The position numbers were made by a program, and so were the translations under genes. A DNA stretch of 64,000 bases, taken from positions 103-64,102 of the forward strand of contig NZ_AQWU01000064.1 in the NCBI RefSeq assembly GCF_000376265.1, in the 5' to 3' direction. Below the pieces are notes generated by a model. It did no database searches and was not told the origin of the DNA. It was given only the letters and a program-made list of their open reading frames with translations. Positions 52,051 to 61,156 of this stretch are shown here, in pieces (position 1 is the stretch's first letter; each line of letters opens with the position of its first letter). The DNA comes from Thermus igniterrae ATCC 700962 (GTDB lineage Bacteria; Deinococcota; Deinococci; Deinococcales; Thermaceae).

Positions 52051-54546
52051 ATGGCGATGCTTCCCCTCTTTGAGCCCAAAGGCCGCGTGCTCCTGGTGGA
52101 CGGCCACCACCTGGCCTACCGCACCTTCTTTGCCCTCAAGGGCCTTACCACCAGCCGCGGCGAACCCGTTCAGGCGGTCTACGGCTTCGCCAAAAGCCTC
52201 CTCAAGGCCCTGAAGGAGGACGGGGACGTGGTGGTGGTGGTCTTTGACGCCAAGGCCCCCTCCTTCCGCCACGAGGCCTACGAGGCCTACAAGGCGGGCC
52301 GGGCCCCCACCCCGGAGGACTTTCCCCGGCAGCTGGCCCTCATCAAGGAGTTGGTGGACCTCCTGGGCCTTGTGCGGCTGGAGGTGCCCGGCTTTGAGGC
52401 GGACGACGTGCTGGCCACCCTGGCCAAGCGGGCGGAAAAGGAGGGGTACGAGGTGCGCATCCTCACTGCCGACCGCGACCTCTACCAGCTCCTTTCGGAG
52501 CGCATCGCCATCCTCCACCCTGAGGGGTACCTGATCACCCCGGCGTGGCTTTACGAGAAGTACGGCCTGCGCCCGGAGCAGTGGGTGGACTACCGGGCCC
52601 TGGCGGGGGACCCCTCGGACAACATCCCCGGGGTGAAGGGCATCGGGGAGAAGACCGCCCAGAGGCTCATCCGCGAGTGGGGGAGCCTGGAAAACCTCTT
52701 CCAGCACCTGGACCAGGTGAAGCCCTCCTTGCGGGAGAAGCTCCAGGCGGGCATGGAGGCCCTGGCCCTTTCCCGGAAGCTTTCCCAGGTGCACACTGAC
52801 CTGCCCCTGGAGGTGGACTTCGGGAGGCGCCGCACACCCAACCTGGAGGGTCTGCGGGCTTTTTTGGAGCGGTTGGAGTTTGGAAGCCTCCTCCACGAGT
52901 TCGGCCTCCTGGAGGGGCCGAAGGCGGCAGAGGAGGCCCCCTGGCCCCCTCCGGAAGGGGCTTTTTTGGGCTTTTCCTTTTCCCGTCCCGAGCCCATGTG
53001 GGCCGAGCTTCTGGCCCTGGCGGGGGCGTGGGAGGGGCGCCTCCATCGGGCACAAGACCCCCTTAGGGGCCTGAGGGACCTTAAGGGGGTGCGGGGAATC
53101 CTGGCCAAGGACCTGGCGGTTTTGGCCCTGCGGGAGGGCCTGGACCTCTTCCCAGAGGACGACCCCATGCTCCTGGCCTACCTTCTGGACCCCTCCAACA
53201 CCACCCCTGAGGGGGTGGCCCGGCGTTACGGGGGGGAGTGGACGGAGGATGCGGGGGAGAGGGCCCTCCTGGCCGAGCGCCTCTTCCAGACCCTAAAGGA
53301 GCGCCTTAAGGGAGAAGAACGCCTGCTTTGGCTTTACGAGGAGGTGGAGAAGCCGCTTTCCCGGGTGTTGGCCCGGATGGAGGCCACGGGGGTCCGGCTG
53401 GACGTGGCCTACCTCCAGGCTCTCTCCCTGGAGGTGGAGGCGGAGGTGCGCCAGCTGGAGGAGGAGGTCTTCCGCCTGGCCGGCCACCCCTTCAACCTCA
53501 ACTCCCGCGACCAGCTGGAGCGGGTGCTCTTTGACGAGCTGGGCCTGCCTGCCATCGGCAAGACGGAGAAGACGGGGAAACGCTCCACCAGCGCTGCCGT
53601 GCTGGAGGCCCTGCGAGAGGCCCACCCCATCGTGGACCGCATCCTGCAGTACCGGGAGCTCACCAAGCTCAAGAACACCTACATAGACCCCCTGCCCGCC
53701 CTGGTCCACCCCAAGACCGGCCGGCTCCACACCCGCTTCAACCAGACGGCCACCGCCACGGGCAGGCTTTCGAGCTCCGACCCTAACCTGCAGAACATCC
53801 CCGTGCGCACCCCCCTGGGCCAGCGCATCCGCCGAGCCTTCGTGGCCGAGGAGGGCTGGGTGCTGGTGGTCTTGGACTACAGCCAGATTGAGCTTCGGGT
53901 CCTGGCCCACCTCTCCGGGGACGAGAACCTGATCCGGGTCTTTCAGGAGGGGAGGGACATCCACACCCAGACCGCCAGCTGGATGTTCGGCGTTTCCCCC
54001 GAAGGGGTAGACCCTCTGATGCGCCGGGCGGCCAAGACCATCAACTTCGGGGTGCTCTACGGCATGTCCGCCCACCGCCTCTCCGGGGAGCTTTCCATCC
54101 CCTACGAGGAGGCGGTGGCCTTCATTGAGCGCTACTTCCAGAGCTACCCCAAGGTGCGGGCCTGGATTGAGGGGACCCTCGAGGAGGGCCGCCGGCGGGG
54201 GTACGTGGAGACCCTCTTCGGCCGCCGGCGCTATGTGCCCGACCTCAACGCCCGGGTGAAGAGCGTGCGCGAGGCGGCGGAGCGCATGGCCTTCAACATG
54301 CCGGTCCAGGGCACCGCCGCCGACCTCATGAAGCTGGCCATGGTGCGGCTTTTCCCCCGGCTTCAGGAGCTGGGGGCGAGGATGCTTTTGCAGGTGCACG
54401 ACGAGCTGGTCCTCGAGGCCCCCAAGGACCGGGCGGAGAGGGTAGCCGCTTTGGCCAAGGAGGTCATGGAGGGGGTCTGGCCCCTGCGGGTGCCCCTGGA
54501 GGTGGAGGTGGGCCTGGGGGAGGACTGGCTCTCCGCCAAGGAGTAG
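52051..54546 (+). CDS. polA: DNA polymerase I (Taq-like)
   Basis: 831-aa polymerase for repair and Okazaki-fragment maturation, clearly orthologous to Taq polymerase. Domains: 5' nuclease (residues 1-290; LLVDGHHLAYRTFFAL, FEADDVLATLAKR, GVKGIGEKTA), a vestigial 3'-5' exonuclease domain (about 291-420) without the DxE metal residues, and the polymerase domain (421-831) with motif A VVLDYSQIELRVLAHLSG, motif B RRAAKTINFGVLYGMS and motif C LLQVHDELVLEAP. So proofreading is lost, as in other Thermus. ATG 52051 gives MAMLPLFEPKG; ATG 52057 is an alternative. Confidence 0.98.
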   Translation: MAMLPLFEPKGRVLLVDGHHLAYRTFFALKGLTTSRGEPVQAVYGFAKSLLKALKEDGDVVVVVFDAKAPSFRHEAYEAYKAGRAPTPEDFPRQLALIKELVDLLGLVRLEVPGFEADDVLATLAKRAEKEGYEVRILTADRDLYQLLSERIAILHPEGYLITPAWLYEKYGLRPEQWVDYRALAGDPSDNIPGVKGIGEKTAQRLIREWGSLENLFQHLDQVKPSLREKLQAGMEALALSRKLSQVHTDLPLEVDFGRRRTPNLEGLRAFLERLEFGSLLHEFGLLEGPKAAEEAPWPPPEGAFLGFSFSRPEPMWAELLALAGAWEGRLHRAQDPLRGLRDLKGVRGILAKDLAVLALREGLDLFPEDDPMLLAYLLDPSNTTPEGVARRYGGEWTEDAGERALLAERLFQTLKERLKGEERLLWLYEEVEKPLSRVLARMEATGVRLDVAYLQALSLEVEAEVRQLEEEVFRLAGHPFNLNSRDQLERVLFDELGLPAIGKTEKTGKRSTSAAVLEALREAHPIVDRILQYRELTKLKNTYIDPLPALVHPKTGRLHTRFNQTATATGRLSSSDPNLQNIPVRTPLGQRIRRAFVAEEGWVLVVLDYSQIELRVLAHLSGDENLIRVFQEGRDIHTQTASWMFGVSPEGVDPLMRRAAKTINFGVLYGMSAHRLSGELSIPYEEAVAFIERYFQSYPKVRAWIEGTLEEGRRRGYVETLFGRRRYVPDLNARVKSVREAAERMAFNMPVQGTAADLMKLAMVRLFPRLQELGARMLLQVHDELVLEAPKDRAERVAALAKEVMEGVWPLRVPLEVEVGLGEDWLSAKE

Positions 54547-54576
54547 GGGGGTCCTGGGCCGGGTATAGTGGGCGGG

Positions 54577-55878
54577 ATGAGGCGCTACTTCGGCACCGAC
54601 GGCGTGCGGGGGGAGGCGGGCAAGCCCCCCCTGACCCCGGAGTTCGTGTTGCGGCTGGGCCAGGCGGCGGGGGCCTACTTCGCCCGCCAGGGAGCGCGGC
54701 CGGTGGTCCTCCTGGCCAAGGACACCCGGGAGTCCTCGGACCTCCTGGAGGCGGCCCTGGCCGCGGGGCTCATGAGCCAGGGGGTCCGGGTGGAGCACCT
54801 GGGGGTGCTGCCCACCCCCGGGGTGGCTTACCTCACCCGGCGCCTTGGGGCCACCGCCGGGGCCATGATCTCCGCCAGCCACAACCCCTACCAGGACAAC
54901 GGCATCAAGTTCTTTGGGCCCTCGGGGGAGAAGCTTCCCGACGAGGCCGAGGCGGAGATAGAGGCCCTTCTGGAGGAGGCCCACCCCACCCGGGCCATCG
55001 GCACCGTGGGGGACTTCCGCGAGGCGGAGCGCATGTACCTGGACTTCCTCCTGGCCCATGCCCCCGACCTTACGGGGCTCCGCCTGGGGCTGGACCTGGC
55101 CCACGGGGCCACCTACCGCCTGGGGCCCAAGCTCTTTCAGCGGGCGGGGGCGGAGGTCATGGCCTTCTTCAACACCCCCGATGGCCGCAACATCAACCGG
55201 GGATGCGGCTCCACGCATCCTGAGGCCCTGGCCCGCTTCGTGGTGGAGCTGGGGCTGGACCTGGGCCTGGCCTTTGACGGGGATGGGGACCGGGTGCAGT
55301 TCATTGACCGCAAGGGGCGGCTTTTCCACGGGGACCACATCCTCTACCTGACGGCCTTGGCCTTCGGGGAGGAGGGGGTGGTGGGCACGGTGATGAGCAA
55401 CATGGGCCTCGAGGTGGCCCTACGGGAGCGGGGCCTGGCCTTCCACCGCGCCCCTGTGGGGGACCGGTACGTGCTGGAAAGGCTCAAGGAGACGGGGCTC
55501 TCCCTGGGCGGGGAGCCCTCGGGGCACGTGATCTTCCTCCGCCACCACACCACCGGAGACGGCCTCCTCACCGCCCTCCTCACCCTCAAGGCCCTGAAGG
55601 CCATGGGGGGGGACCTGGCCGACTGGTACGAGGCCCTGCCCCTGTACCCCCAGGTGCTCCTGGGGGTGAGGGTTTCGGACAAGGCCCGGGTCATGAACCA
55701 CCCTCGCCTGCAGGAGGCCATCCGGGAGGCGGAAAGGACCCTGGCCGGCAGGGGCCGCCTGAACGTCCGCCCCTCGGGCACCGAGCCCCTCATCCGGGTG
55801 ATGGTGGAGGCCAAGGAGGGGGCGGAGGAGATGGCCAGGGAGCTTGCCGCCCTGGTGGCCGCCTTGGACCGGGAGTAG
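54577..55878 (+). CDS. glmM: Phosphoglucosamine mutase
   Basis: Converts glucosamine-6-phosphate to glucosamine-1-phosphate for UDP-GlcNAc and so the cell wall. 433 aa. FGTDGVRGEAGKPPLTPEF opens the protein, the phospho-serine is in MISASHNPYQDNGIKFF, the metal loop is AFDGDGDRVQFID and the phosphate-binding end is RPSGTEPLIRVMVEA. ATG 54577 is taken over GTG 54568, which adds three residues. The gene follows polA by 30 bases. Confidence 0.95.
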   Translation: MRRYFGTDGVRGEAGKPPLTPEFVLRLGQAAGAYFARQGARPVVLLAKDTRESSDLLEAALAAGLMSQGVRVEHLGVLPTPGVAYLTRRLGATAGAMISASHNPYQDNGIKFFGPSGEKLPDEAEAEIEALLEEAHPTRAIGTVGDFREAERMYLDFLLAHAPDLTGLRLGLDLAHGATYRLGPKLFQRAGAEVMAFFNTPDGRNINRGCGSTHPEALARFVVELGLDLGLAFDGDGDRVQFIDRKGRLFHGDHILYLTALAFGEEGVVGTVMSNMGLEVALRERGLAFHRAPVGDRYVLERLKETGLSLGGEPSGHVIFLRHHTTGDGLLTALLTLKALKAMGGDLADWYEALPLYPQVLLGVRVSDKARVMNHPRLQEAIREAERTLAGRGRLNVRPSGTEPLIRVMVEAKEGAEEMARELAALVAALDRE

Positions 55879-55888
55879 GCTGGGTGCC

Positions 55889-56167
55889 GTGAGCTACGGG
55901 AAGGCCCACCTGGAGGAGAGGCTCAAGCGGGCCCTGGCGGAGGCCATCCAGAGCCTCGAGGACCCCCGGCTCTTCCTCCTCACCGTGGGGGCGGTGCGCC
56001 TTTCCCCTGACGGGCGGGTGCTTTCGGTGTACGTGGAGGCCTTTCAGGAGGAGGAGAAGGCCCTTAAGGCCTTGGCCCAGGCGGAGGGCCGGCTCATGGC
56101 CGCCCTGGCCCGCCGGGTGCGCATGCGCCACCTGCCCAGGCTGGAGTTCCTGCCATGGAGACCCTGA
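55889..56167 (+). CDS. rbfA: Ribosome-binding factor A
   Basis: 92-aa KH-fold factor for 30S maturation and cold growth. It begins SYGKAHLEERLKRALAE from GTG 55889 and includes DPRLFLLTVGAVRLSPDGR and RVRMRHLPRLEFLP, as in Thermus RbfA. Earlier in-frame starts overlap glmM and read as non-protein. The end overlaps the thioesterase gene by 13 bases. Confidence 0.9.
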   Translation: MSYGKAHLEERLKRALAEAIQSLEDPRLFLLTVGAVRLSPDGRVLSVYVEAFQEEEKALKALAQAEGRLMAALARRVRMRHLPRLEFLPWRP

Positions 56168-56553
56168 CCCGCATCAAGGTGCGCTACGCGGAGACCGACC
56201 AGATGGGGGTGGTGCACCACTCCGTCTACGCCGTCTACCTGGAGGCGGCCCGGGTGGACTTCCTGGAAAGGGCGGGCCTACCCTACGCCCACATAGAGGC
56301 CCGGGGCATCGCTTTTCCCGTGGTGGAGCTTTCCCTGGTCTTCCGCGCCCCGGCCCGCTTCGGGGAGGAGATCGCCGTGCGCACCCGCCTGGCGGAGCTT
56401 TCCTCCCGCGCCCTCCTCTTCCGCTACCGGGTGGAGCGGGAGGGCGCCCTCCTGGCCGAGGGCTTTACCCGCCATCTCTGCCAGGTGGGGGGGCGGGCGG
56501 CGCGCATTCCGGAGGACCTCCACCGAGCCTTGAGCGTGCTACACTTAGGGTAG
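56155..56553 (+). CDS. YbgC-like acyl-CoA thioesterase
   Basis: 132-aa hotdog thioesterase of the 4-hydroxybenzoyl-CoA type. The catalytic Asp and neighbouring residues are in RYAETDQMGVVHHSVYAVYLE, the defining motif. VVELSLVFRAPARFGEEI continues the sheet. The acyl group is not known. ATG 56155 lies within rbfA. Confidence 0.9.
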   Translation: METLTRIKVRYAETDQMGVVHHSVYAVYLEAARVDFLERAGLPYAHIEARGIAFPVVELSLVFRAPARFGEEIAVRTRLAELSSRALLFRYRVEREGALLAEGFTRHLCQVGGRAARIPEDLHRALSVLHLG

Positions 56554-56563
56554 CATTGTGGGC

Positions 56564-57808
56564 ATGAGCCTTGACCCCTTCGCCCTCTTTGAGCGGCACA
56601 TCAACCCTGGCCTCGCTGGCCTCCTGCGCTTTACCGGCCTGGACCGAGTGGAGTCCCACGCGGAAGGCCCGTACGTCTGGGACACCACGGGCAAGCGCTA
56701 CCTGGACTTTTTGGGCCTCTATGGCACCCTCAACCTGGGCCACCGCCACCCCAAGGTGGTGGAGGCGGTGAGACAGCAGCTGGAGCGCATGCCCATGTCC
56801 GTGCGGGTCCTGGTCTCCGAGCCCACGGCCAGGCTGGCGGCCAGGCTGGCGGAGATCACCCCTCCGGGGCTGGAGATGGTCTTCTTCGGCAACTCCGGGG
56901 CCGAGGCGGTGGAGGCGGCCATCAAGCTGGCCCGGGCCTACACCGGCAAGCCCGGCATCATCACCACCGAGGGGGGGTTCCACGGCAAGACCATGGGGGC
57001 GCTTTCCCTCACCCCCAGGCCCCAGTACCAGGACCCCGCCAGGCCCCTCCTCCCGGGGATCAAGGTGGTGCCCTATGGGGACCTGGAGGCCCTGGAAGCG
57101 GCCATAGACGGGGATACCGCCGCGGTGATTGTGGAGCCCATCCAGGGAGAGGGGGGCATCCGGGTGCCTCCCGAAGGGTACCTGCGGGGGGTGCGGGAGC
57201 TCACCCAAAGGCGGGGCGTGCTCATGATCGCCGACGAGGTGCAGACGGGCCTGGGGCGCACGGGCCGGCTCTTCGGGGTGGACTGGGAGGGGGTGGCTCC
57301 CGACCTCATGACCCTGGCCAAGGCCCTGGGGGGCGGGGTCATGCCCATCGGGGCCTGCGTGGGGCGGCGGGAGGTCTTTGAGGTCTTCAAGCACAACCCC
57401 CTCTACCACTCCTCCACCTTCGGCGGGAACCCCCTGGCGGCGGCGGCGGCCCTGGCGGCCATTGAGGTCACCCTGGAGGAGGACCTGCCCGGGCGGGCCC
57501 TGGAGGTGGGCGGCTACCTGATGGAGGGGCTTAAGGCCCTTAAGGACCGCTACCCCCACCTCATAGAGGACGTGCGGGGGCGGGGCCTCATGCTGGGGGT
57601 GGAGTTCGCCGACGCCGACATCGGGGCCCTGGTGGTGGCGGAGCTGGCCGAGCGGGGGGTGATCACCGCCTTCGGCCTCAACAACCCCAAGGTGGTGCGC
57701 CTCGAGCCCCCCCTCATCATCGGCGAGGAACACGTGGACGAGGCCCTTACGGCCTTCTCCCAGAGCCTGGCGGCCACGGAGAAGGCTTTGGAGGGCCTCC
57801 TGGGATAG
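56564..57808 (+). CDS. Class III pyridoxal-phosphate aminotransferase
   Basis: 414-aa omega-aminotransferase. Features are GLYGTLNLGHRHPKVVEAV, VFFGNSGAEAVEAAIKLAR (phosphate binding), IADEVQTGLGRTGRLF (Asp that holds the ring nitrogen) and the PLP Lys in MTLAKALGGGVMPIG. The sequence leans to putrescine (PatA/YgjG) or acetylornithine types; Thermus polyamine metabolism makes the former reasonable. No arg or lys genes are near. ATG 56564 is chosen; GTG 56558 is in frame. Confidence 0.85.
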   Translation: MSLDPFALFERHINPGLAGLLRFTGLDRVESHAEGPYVWDTTGKRYLDFLGLYGTLNLGHRHPKVVEAVRQQLERMPMSVRVLVSEPTARLAARLAEITPPGLEMVFFGNSGAEAVEAAIKLARAYTGKPGIITTEGGFHGKTMGALSLTPRPQYQDPARPLLPGIKVVPYGDLEALEAAIDGDTAAVIVEPIQGEGGIRVPPEGYLRGVRELTQRRGVLMIADEVQTGLGRTGRLFGVDWEGVAPDLMTLAKALGGGVMPIGACVGRREVFEVFKHNPLYHSSTFGGNPLAAAAALAAIEVTLEEDLPGRALEVGGYLMEGLKALKDRYPHLIEDVRGRGLMLGVEFADADIGALVVAELAERGVITAFGLNNPKVVRLEPPLIIGEEHVDEALTAFSQSLAATEKALEGLLG

Positions 57809-57809
57809 A

Positions 57810-60047
57810 ATGCAGGAAACTCTACTGGAGTTTTTCAAGAAAACCGGCAGGCCCCACCGCCTGGAGGAGATCCTGAGGCGGTTTGGGCTGGAGAAGCGGG
57901 AGGCCAAGGCCTACCTGCGGGCCTTGGTGCAGGAGGGCCTTCTGGAGAAAAAGGGGAGCCAGTACTTCCTCCCCAACAAGGTCCAGGGGCCCATCAGCCT
58001 GCACCGGGACGGGTATGGCTTTGTGCGCCTTGCCGAGAAGGACCTCTTCATCCCCCCAGGCCACACCGGCGGGGCCTGGCCCGAGGACCTGGTGGAGGCC
58101 CGGGTCATGCCCCCGGGACGGGACGGTAGGCCCTGGGGGGTGGTGGAGCGCATCCTGAAGCGGGCCCGGGACCGGGTGGTGGGGACTTTGGACTTCCGCC
58201 GGGGCTATGCGGTGCTGGTCCCCGACGAACCCCTCCTTCCCGAGCTTCGGCTGCTTCCCGAGGGCCTCCACGGCCTCAAGCGGGGAAGCCGCATCCTGGT
58301 GCGGGTCCACTACGCCAAGCGCCCCTACGGGGAGTTCCTGGAGTACCTGGGGGAAGGAGAGGCCCCCGAGACGGAGACCGAGGCGGTGATCGCCAAGTAC
58401 GGCCTGCGGGCGGAGTTCCCCGAGGAGGTCCTCAAGGAGGCCCAGGCCATCCCCTTGGAAATCCCCGAGGCCGAGCTCAGGCGGCGGCAGGACTTCCGTG
58501 CCCTGAGGGTCTTCACCATTGACGGGGTGGACGCCAAGGACTTTGACGACGCCATCCACATTGAGCGCCTGCCCAAAGGCTACCGCCTGGGGGTGCATAT
58601 CGCCGATGTCTCCCACTACGTCAAGGAGGGAAGCCTTCTGGACCAGGAGGCCTTTTTGCGGGGGACCAGCGTCTACCTACCGGGGCGGGTGCTTCCCATG
58701 CTCCCTGAAAGGCTTTCCAACGGGGTCTGTTCCTTGAAGCCGGGGGAGGACCGCCTCACCCTTTCCGTCCTCTTTGAGCTCACGGAGGACCTGGAGGTGA
58801 AGCGGGTCCGCTTCGTGGAGGGGGTCATCCGTAGCGTGGCCCGCACCACCTACACCGAGGTGGAGGCCTTCGCCGAGGGGTATGGCCTGCCCGAGGAGCA
58901 CGCCTTCTTGGCGGAGGACCTGCGCCTCCTCCTGGACCTCACCGAGCGCATGCGGAAGAAACGCCTGGAAGCGGGTTCCCTGGACTTCAGCTTCCCCGAG
59001 GTGAAGGTGGAGGTGGAGGAGGGGGTGCTCCACCTGGTGCCCCAGGAGGAGCCCCGGGCCCGGAGCCTCATCGAGGAGCTCATGCTCCTGGCCAACCAGG
59101 CGGTGGCGGAGTACCTGGTGAAAAAGGGCCTTCCCGGGCTTTTCCGGGTGCACGAGGAGCCCCTGGAGGAGGCCTACCAGAAGCTCCGCCAGGCCCTGGC
59201 CCGCCTGGGCTACGCCCTTCCCGAGAAGCTTTCCCCCAAGGCCCTGCAGAGGGTCCTCCTGGAGGCCAAGGGCCGCCCCGAGGAGCCGGTGGTGGCCAAC
59301 CTGGTCCTGCGCTCCTTGCGCCTGGCCCGGTACGCCGCGGAGAACCTGGGCCACTTCGGCCTGGCCATGGAGCACTACCTGCACTTCACCAGCCCCATCC
59401 GCCGCTACCCCGACCTGGTGGTCCACCGGGTGCTGAAGGCCGTTTTGCGGCGCACGCTTACGGAAAGCCGCAAGGCCCGCTGGCTCTCCGCCTTTCCCGC
59501 CATGGCCGAGCACGCCTCAGAGATGGAGCGGAAGGCGGAGGCGGCTGAGAGGGAGCTCACCAAGTACTACATGGCCCGCTGGGCCGAGCTCCACGTGGGT
59601 GAGCGCTTCCTGGGCAAGGTGACGGGGGTGGCCAGTTTTGGGGCCTTCGTCATGCTGAAAAACGGGGTGGAAGGCCTGGTGCGCCTCGAGGCCCTGGGCC
59701 CTTACACCTACAGCGAGGAGGCCATGGCCCTCCTTGGTCCCAAGGGGAAGCGCATCCGGTTGGGGGATGAGATGGAGGTGGTGATCGCCGCCGCCAACCC
59801 CCGGCTCCGCCAGGTGGACCTGGTGCCCTACGTGGAAGAAACTCCCGAAAAGCGGGGAGTGGAAAAGAAGGAGAAGGAGGAAGCCATGCGCAAAGTGGTG
59901 GGACCGCCCAAGGAGAGGCACCGTGACGACCGACCCGAGCGGGCTACGGTGCACAGCGTTTACTTCGGAGAATGGCAGCCCAAGGAGGCAAGGCCCGAGG
60001 GGCACCGCCCCGTCAAGACCCGGGCCAAGCGTCGCCGGCGGCGCTAG
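57810..60047 (+). CDS. rnr: Ribonuclease R
   Basis: 745-aa processive 3'-5' exoribonuclease able to open structured RNA. It has an N-terminal winged helix (EFFKKTGRPHRLEEILRRF), cold-shock domains, and an RNB catalytic core with VDAKDFDDAIHIERLPKGY carrying the metal Asp residues and FTSPIRRYPDLVVHRVL. An S1 domain follows (FLGKVTGVASFGAFVMLKNG), then a basic tail ending RAKRRRRR. It may also process tmRNA with SmpB. It begins one base after the aminotransferase stop, and its end overlaps the convergent MEMO gene by 4 bases. Confidence 0.95.
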   Translation: MQETLLEFFKKTGRPHRLEEILRRFGLEKREAKAYLRALVQEGLLEKKGSQYFLPNKVQGPISLHRDGYGFVRLAEKDLFIPPGHTGGAWPEDLVEARVMPPGRDGRPWGVVERILKRARDRVVGTLDFRRGYAVLVPDEPLLPELRLLPEGLHGLKRGSRILVRVHYAKRPYGEFLEYLGEGEAPETETEAVIAKYGLRAEFPEEVLKEAQAIPLEIPEAELRRRQDFRALRVFTIDGVDAKDFDDAIHIERLPKGYRLGVHIADVSHYVKEGSLLDQEAFLRGTSVYLPGRVLPMLPERLSNGVCSLKPGEDRLTLSVLFELTEDLEVKRVRFVEGVIRSVARTTYTEVEAFAEGYGLPEEHAFLAEDLRLLLDLTERMRKKRLEAGSLDFSFPEVKVEVEEGVLHLVPQEEPRARSLIEELMLLANQAVAEYLVKKGLPGLFRVHEEPLEEAYQKLRQALARLGYALPEKLSPKALQRVLLEAKGRPEEPVVANLVLRSLRLARYAAENLGHFGLAMEHYLHFTSPIRRYPDLVVHRVLKAVLRRTLTESRKARWLSAFPAMAEHASEMERKAEAAERELTKYYMARWAELHVGERFLGKVTGVASFGAFVMLKNGVEGLVRLEALGPYTYSEEAMALLGPKGKRIRLGDEMEVVIAAANPRLRQVDLVPYVEETPEKRGVEKKEKEEAMRKVVGPPKERHRDDRPERATVHSVYFGEWQPKEARPEGHRPVKTRAKRRRRR

Positions 60048-61156
60048 AGGACCAGGGTTCCCGCCCCCACCGCGCTTAAGGTGGGGGCCTCGAGGTCCAG
60101 GCGGTAGCTGAGCACCACCCCTTCCCGGCCCTCCAGCAGGGGGGCCAGGGTGGCCACCACCTCCACGGCGTCCACGCGGGTGGGGTTGGCCCCCAGGTGG
60201 GCCAAGGCGGCCTGGGGCCGCCCTTGGGCCAGCCGCTCCAGGAAGCCCTGGTCCCGCCGCCGGGCCTCCTCCGCTAGAGGCCGGGCCAGGGGCGGGTCCC
60301 CGAAGCGCGGGCCCACGTGGGAGAGGTCCACGGCTAGGACCAGAAGGCCGGGGTAGTCCCGGAGCACCATCCCCAAGGCCTGGCCCAGCTCGGGGCTCCG
60401 TTGCCCCACCAGGAGAGGGAGGACCCTGGCCCGGGGGAAGGCGCCTTTCAGGAAGAACAGGGGAAGCTCCAGGCTGTGCTCCTCCCGGAAGGCCAGGGGG
60501 GTGTTGAAGAGCTCAAAGGGGAGGAGGGCGTCCAGGGCCTGGAGGGCGGGAAGGTCGGGCTCTGCCGGGCCGAAGGGGGTGTGGAAGGGTACGGGGAGGG
60601 CCGCGGCCCTTTCCTTCAGGGGGCGGTGGGCCACCCCCACCAGGTAGACCCGCTCGGGTTCCGGAGTCTTTTCCAGGACGGCCAGGGTGGCCCCGTAGGC
60701 TTCGGGCACGCGGGAGGGCTCCAGATGGGGCATGAGGAGGACCTCGCCTCCCTTGGCCTCCCCGGGGAAGCTCCCCCGGAAGGCCTCGAGGAAGGCCCGG
60801 GCCTCCTTCTCCCCCTCGGGGTAGGAGAGGCCCGCCAGGCGCATGGGGCGCTCCCGCTTCAGCCGGGCTTCTTCCTCCCTTAGCCGGGCCTCCACCCTTT
60901 CGCTGAGGAGGAGGCCTGCCTCCTCTAGGGCCTTTGCCAGCTCCTCCAGCTCCTTCCTGGGCAAAAGCACCCCGTGGGCCTTGAAGACTTCCTCCTGCAC
61001 CTCCTCCAGGGTGCGCCCCTCCAGGAGGGAGAGGAGGAAAAGCCCTCCCTCGGTGAGGACCAGGGGTTTGGGGAAGACCCCGTAGGGGTCCTGGAGGAGG
61101 AAACCCCCCTCCACTCGGGTGATCTGCGGCTCACGGAGCCGAAGCCTGCCTTCCAT
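60044..61156 (-). CDS. PqqD-like plus MEMO-domain protein (AmmeMemoRadiSam system B)
   Basis: 370 aa with two parts. Residues about 10-90 look like a PqqD-type winged helix (LVLTEGGLFLLSLLEGRTLEEVQEEVF, GVLLPRKELEELAKALEEAGLL), which in other systems presents peptides to radical SAM enzymes. Residues about 105-370 form a MEMO-like domain related to extradiol dioxygenases (VYLVGVAHRPLKERA, FREEHSLELPLFFLK, LLVLAVDLSHVGPRFGDPP, LGANPTRVDAVEVVATL). In many genomes MEMO sits with AMMECR1 and a radical SAM protein, but neither is here. The role is not established. It overlaps the tRNA nucleotidyltransferase gene by 26 bases. Confidence 0.8.
   Translation of the reverse strand: MEGRLRLREPQITRVEGGFLLQDPYGVFPKPLVLTEGGLFLLSLLEGRTLEEVQEEVFKAHGVLLPRKELEELAKALEEAGLLLSERVEARLREEEARLKRERPMRLAGLSYPEGEKEARAFLEAFRGSFPGEAKGGEVLLMPHLEPSRVPEAYGATLAVLEKTPEPERVYLVGVAHRPLKERAAALPVPFHTPFGPAEPDLPALQALDALLPFELFNTPLAFREEHSLELPLFFLKGAFPRARVLPLLVGQRSPELGQALGMVLRDYPGLLVLAVDLSHVGPRFGDPPLARPLAEEARRRDQGFLERLAQGRPQAALAHLGANPTRVDAVEVVATLAPLLEGREGVVLSYRLDLEAPTLSAVGAGTLVL

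Noticed and set aside
53293-55338. A 681-codon open frame antisense to polA and glmM
   Set aside because: It is a by-product of the high GC content and codon bias; the sense frame encodes a full Taq-like polymerase and glmM, and the antisense protein shows no motif.
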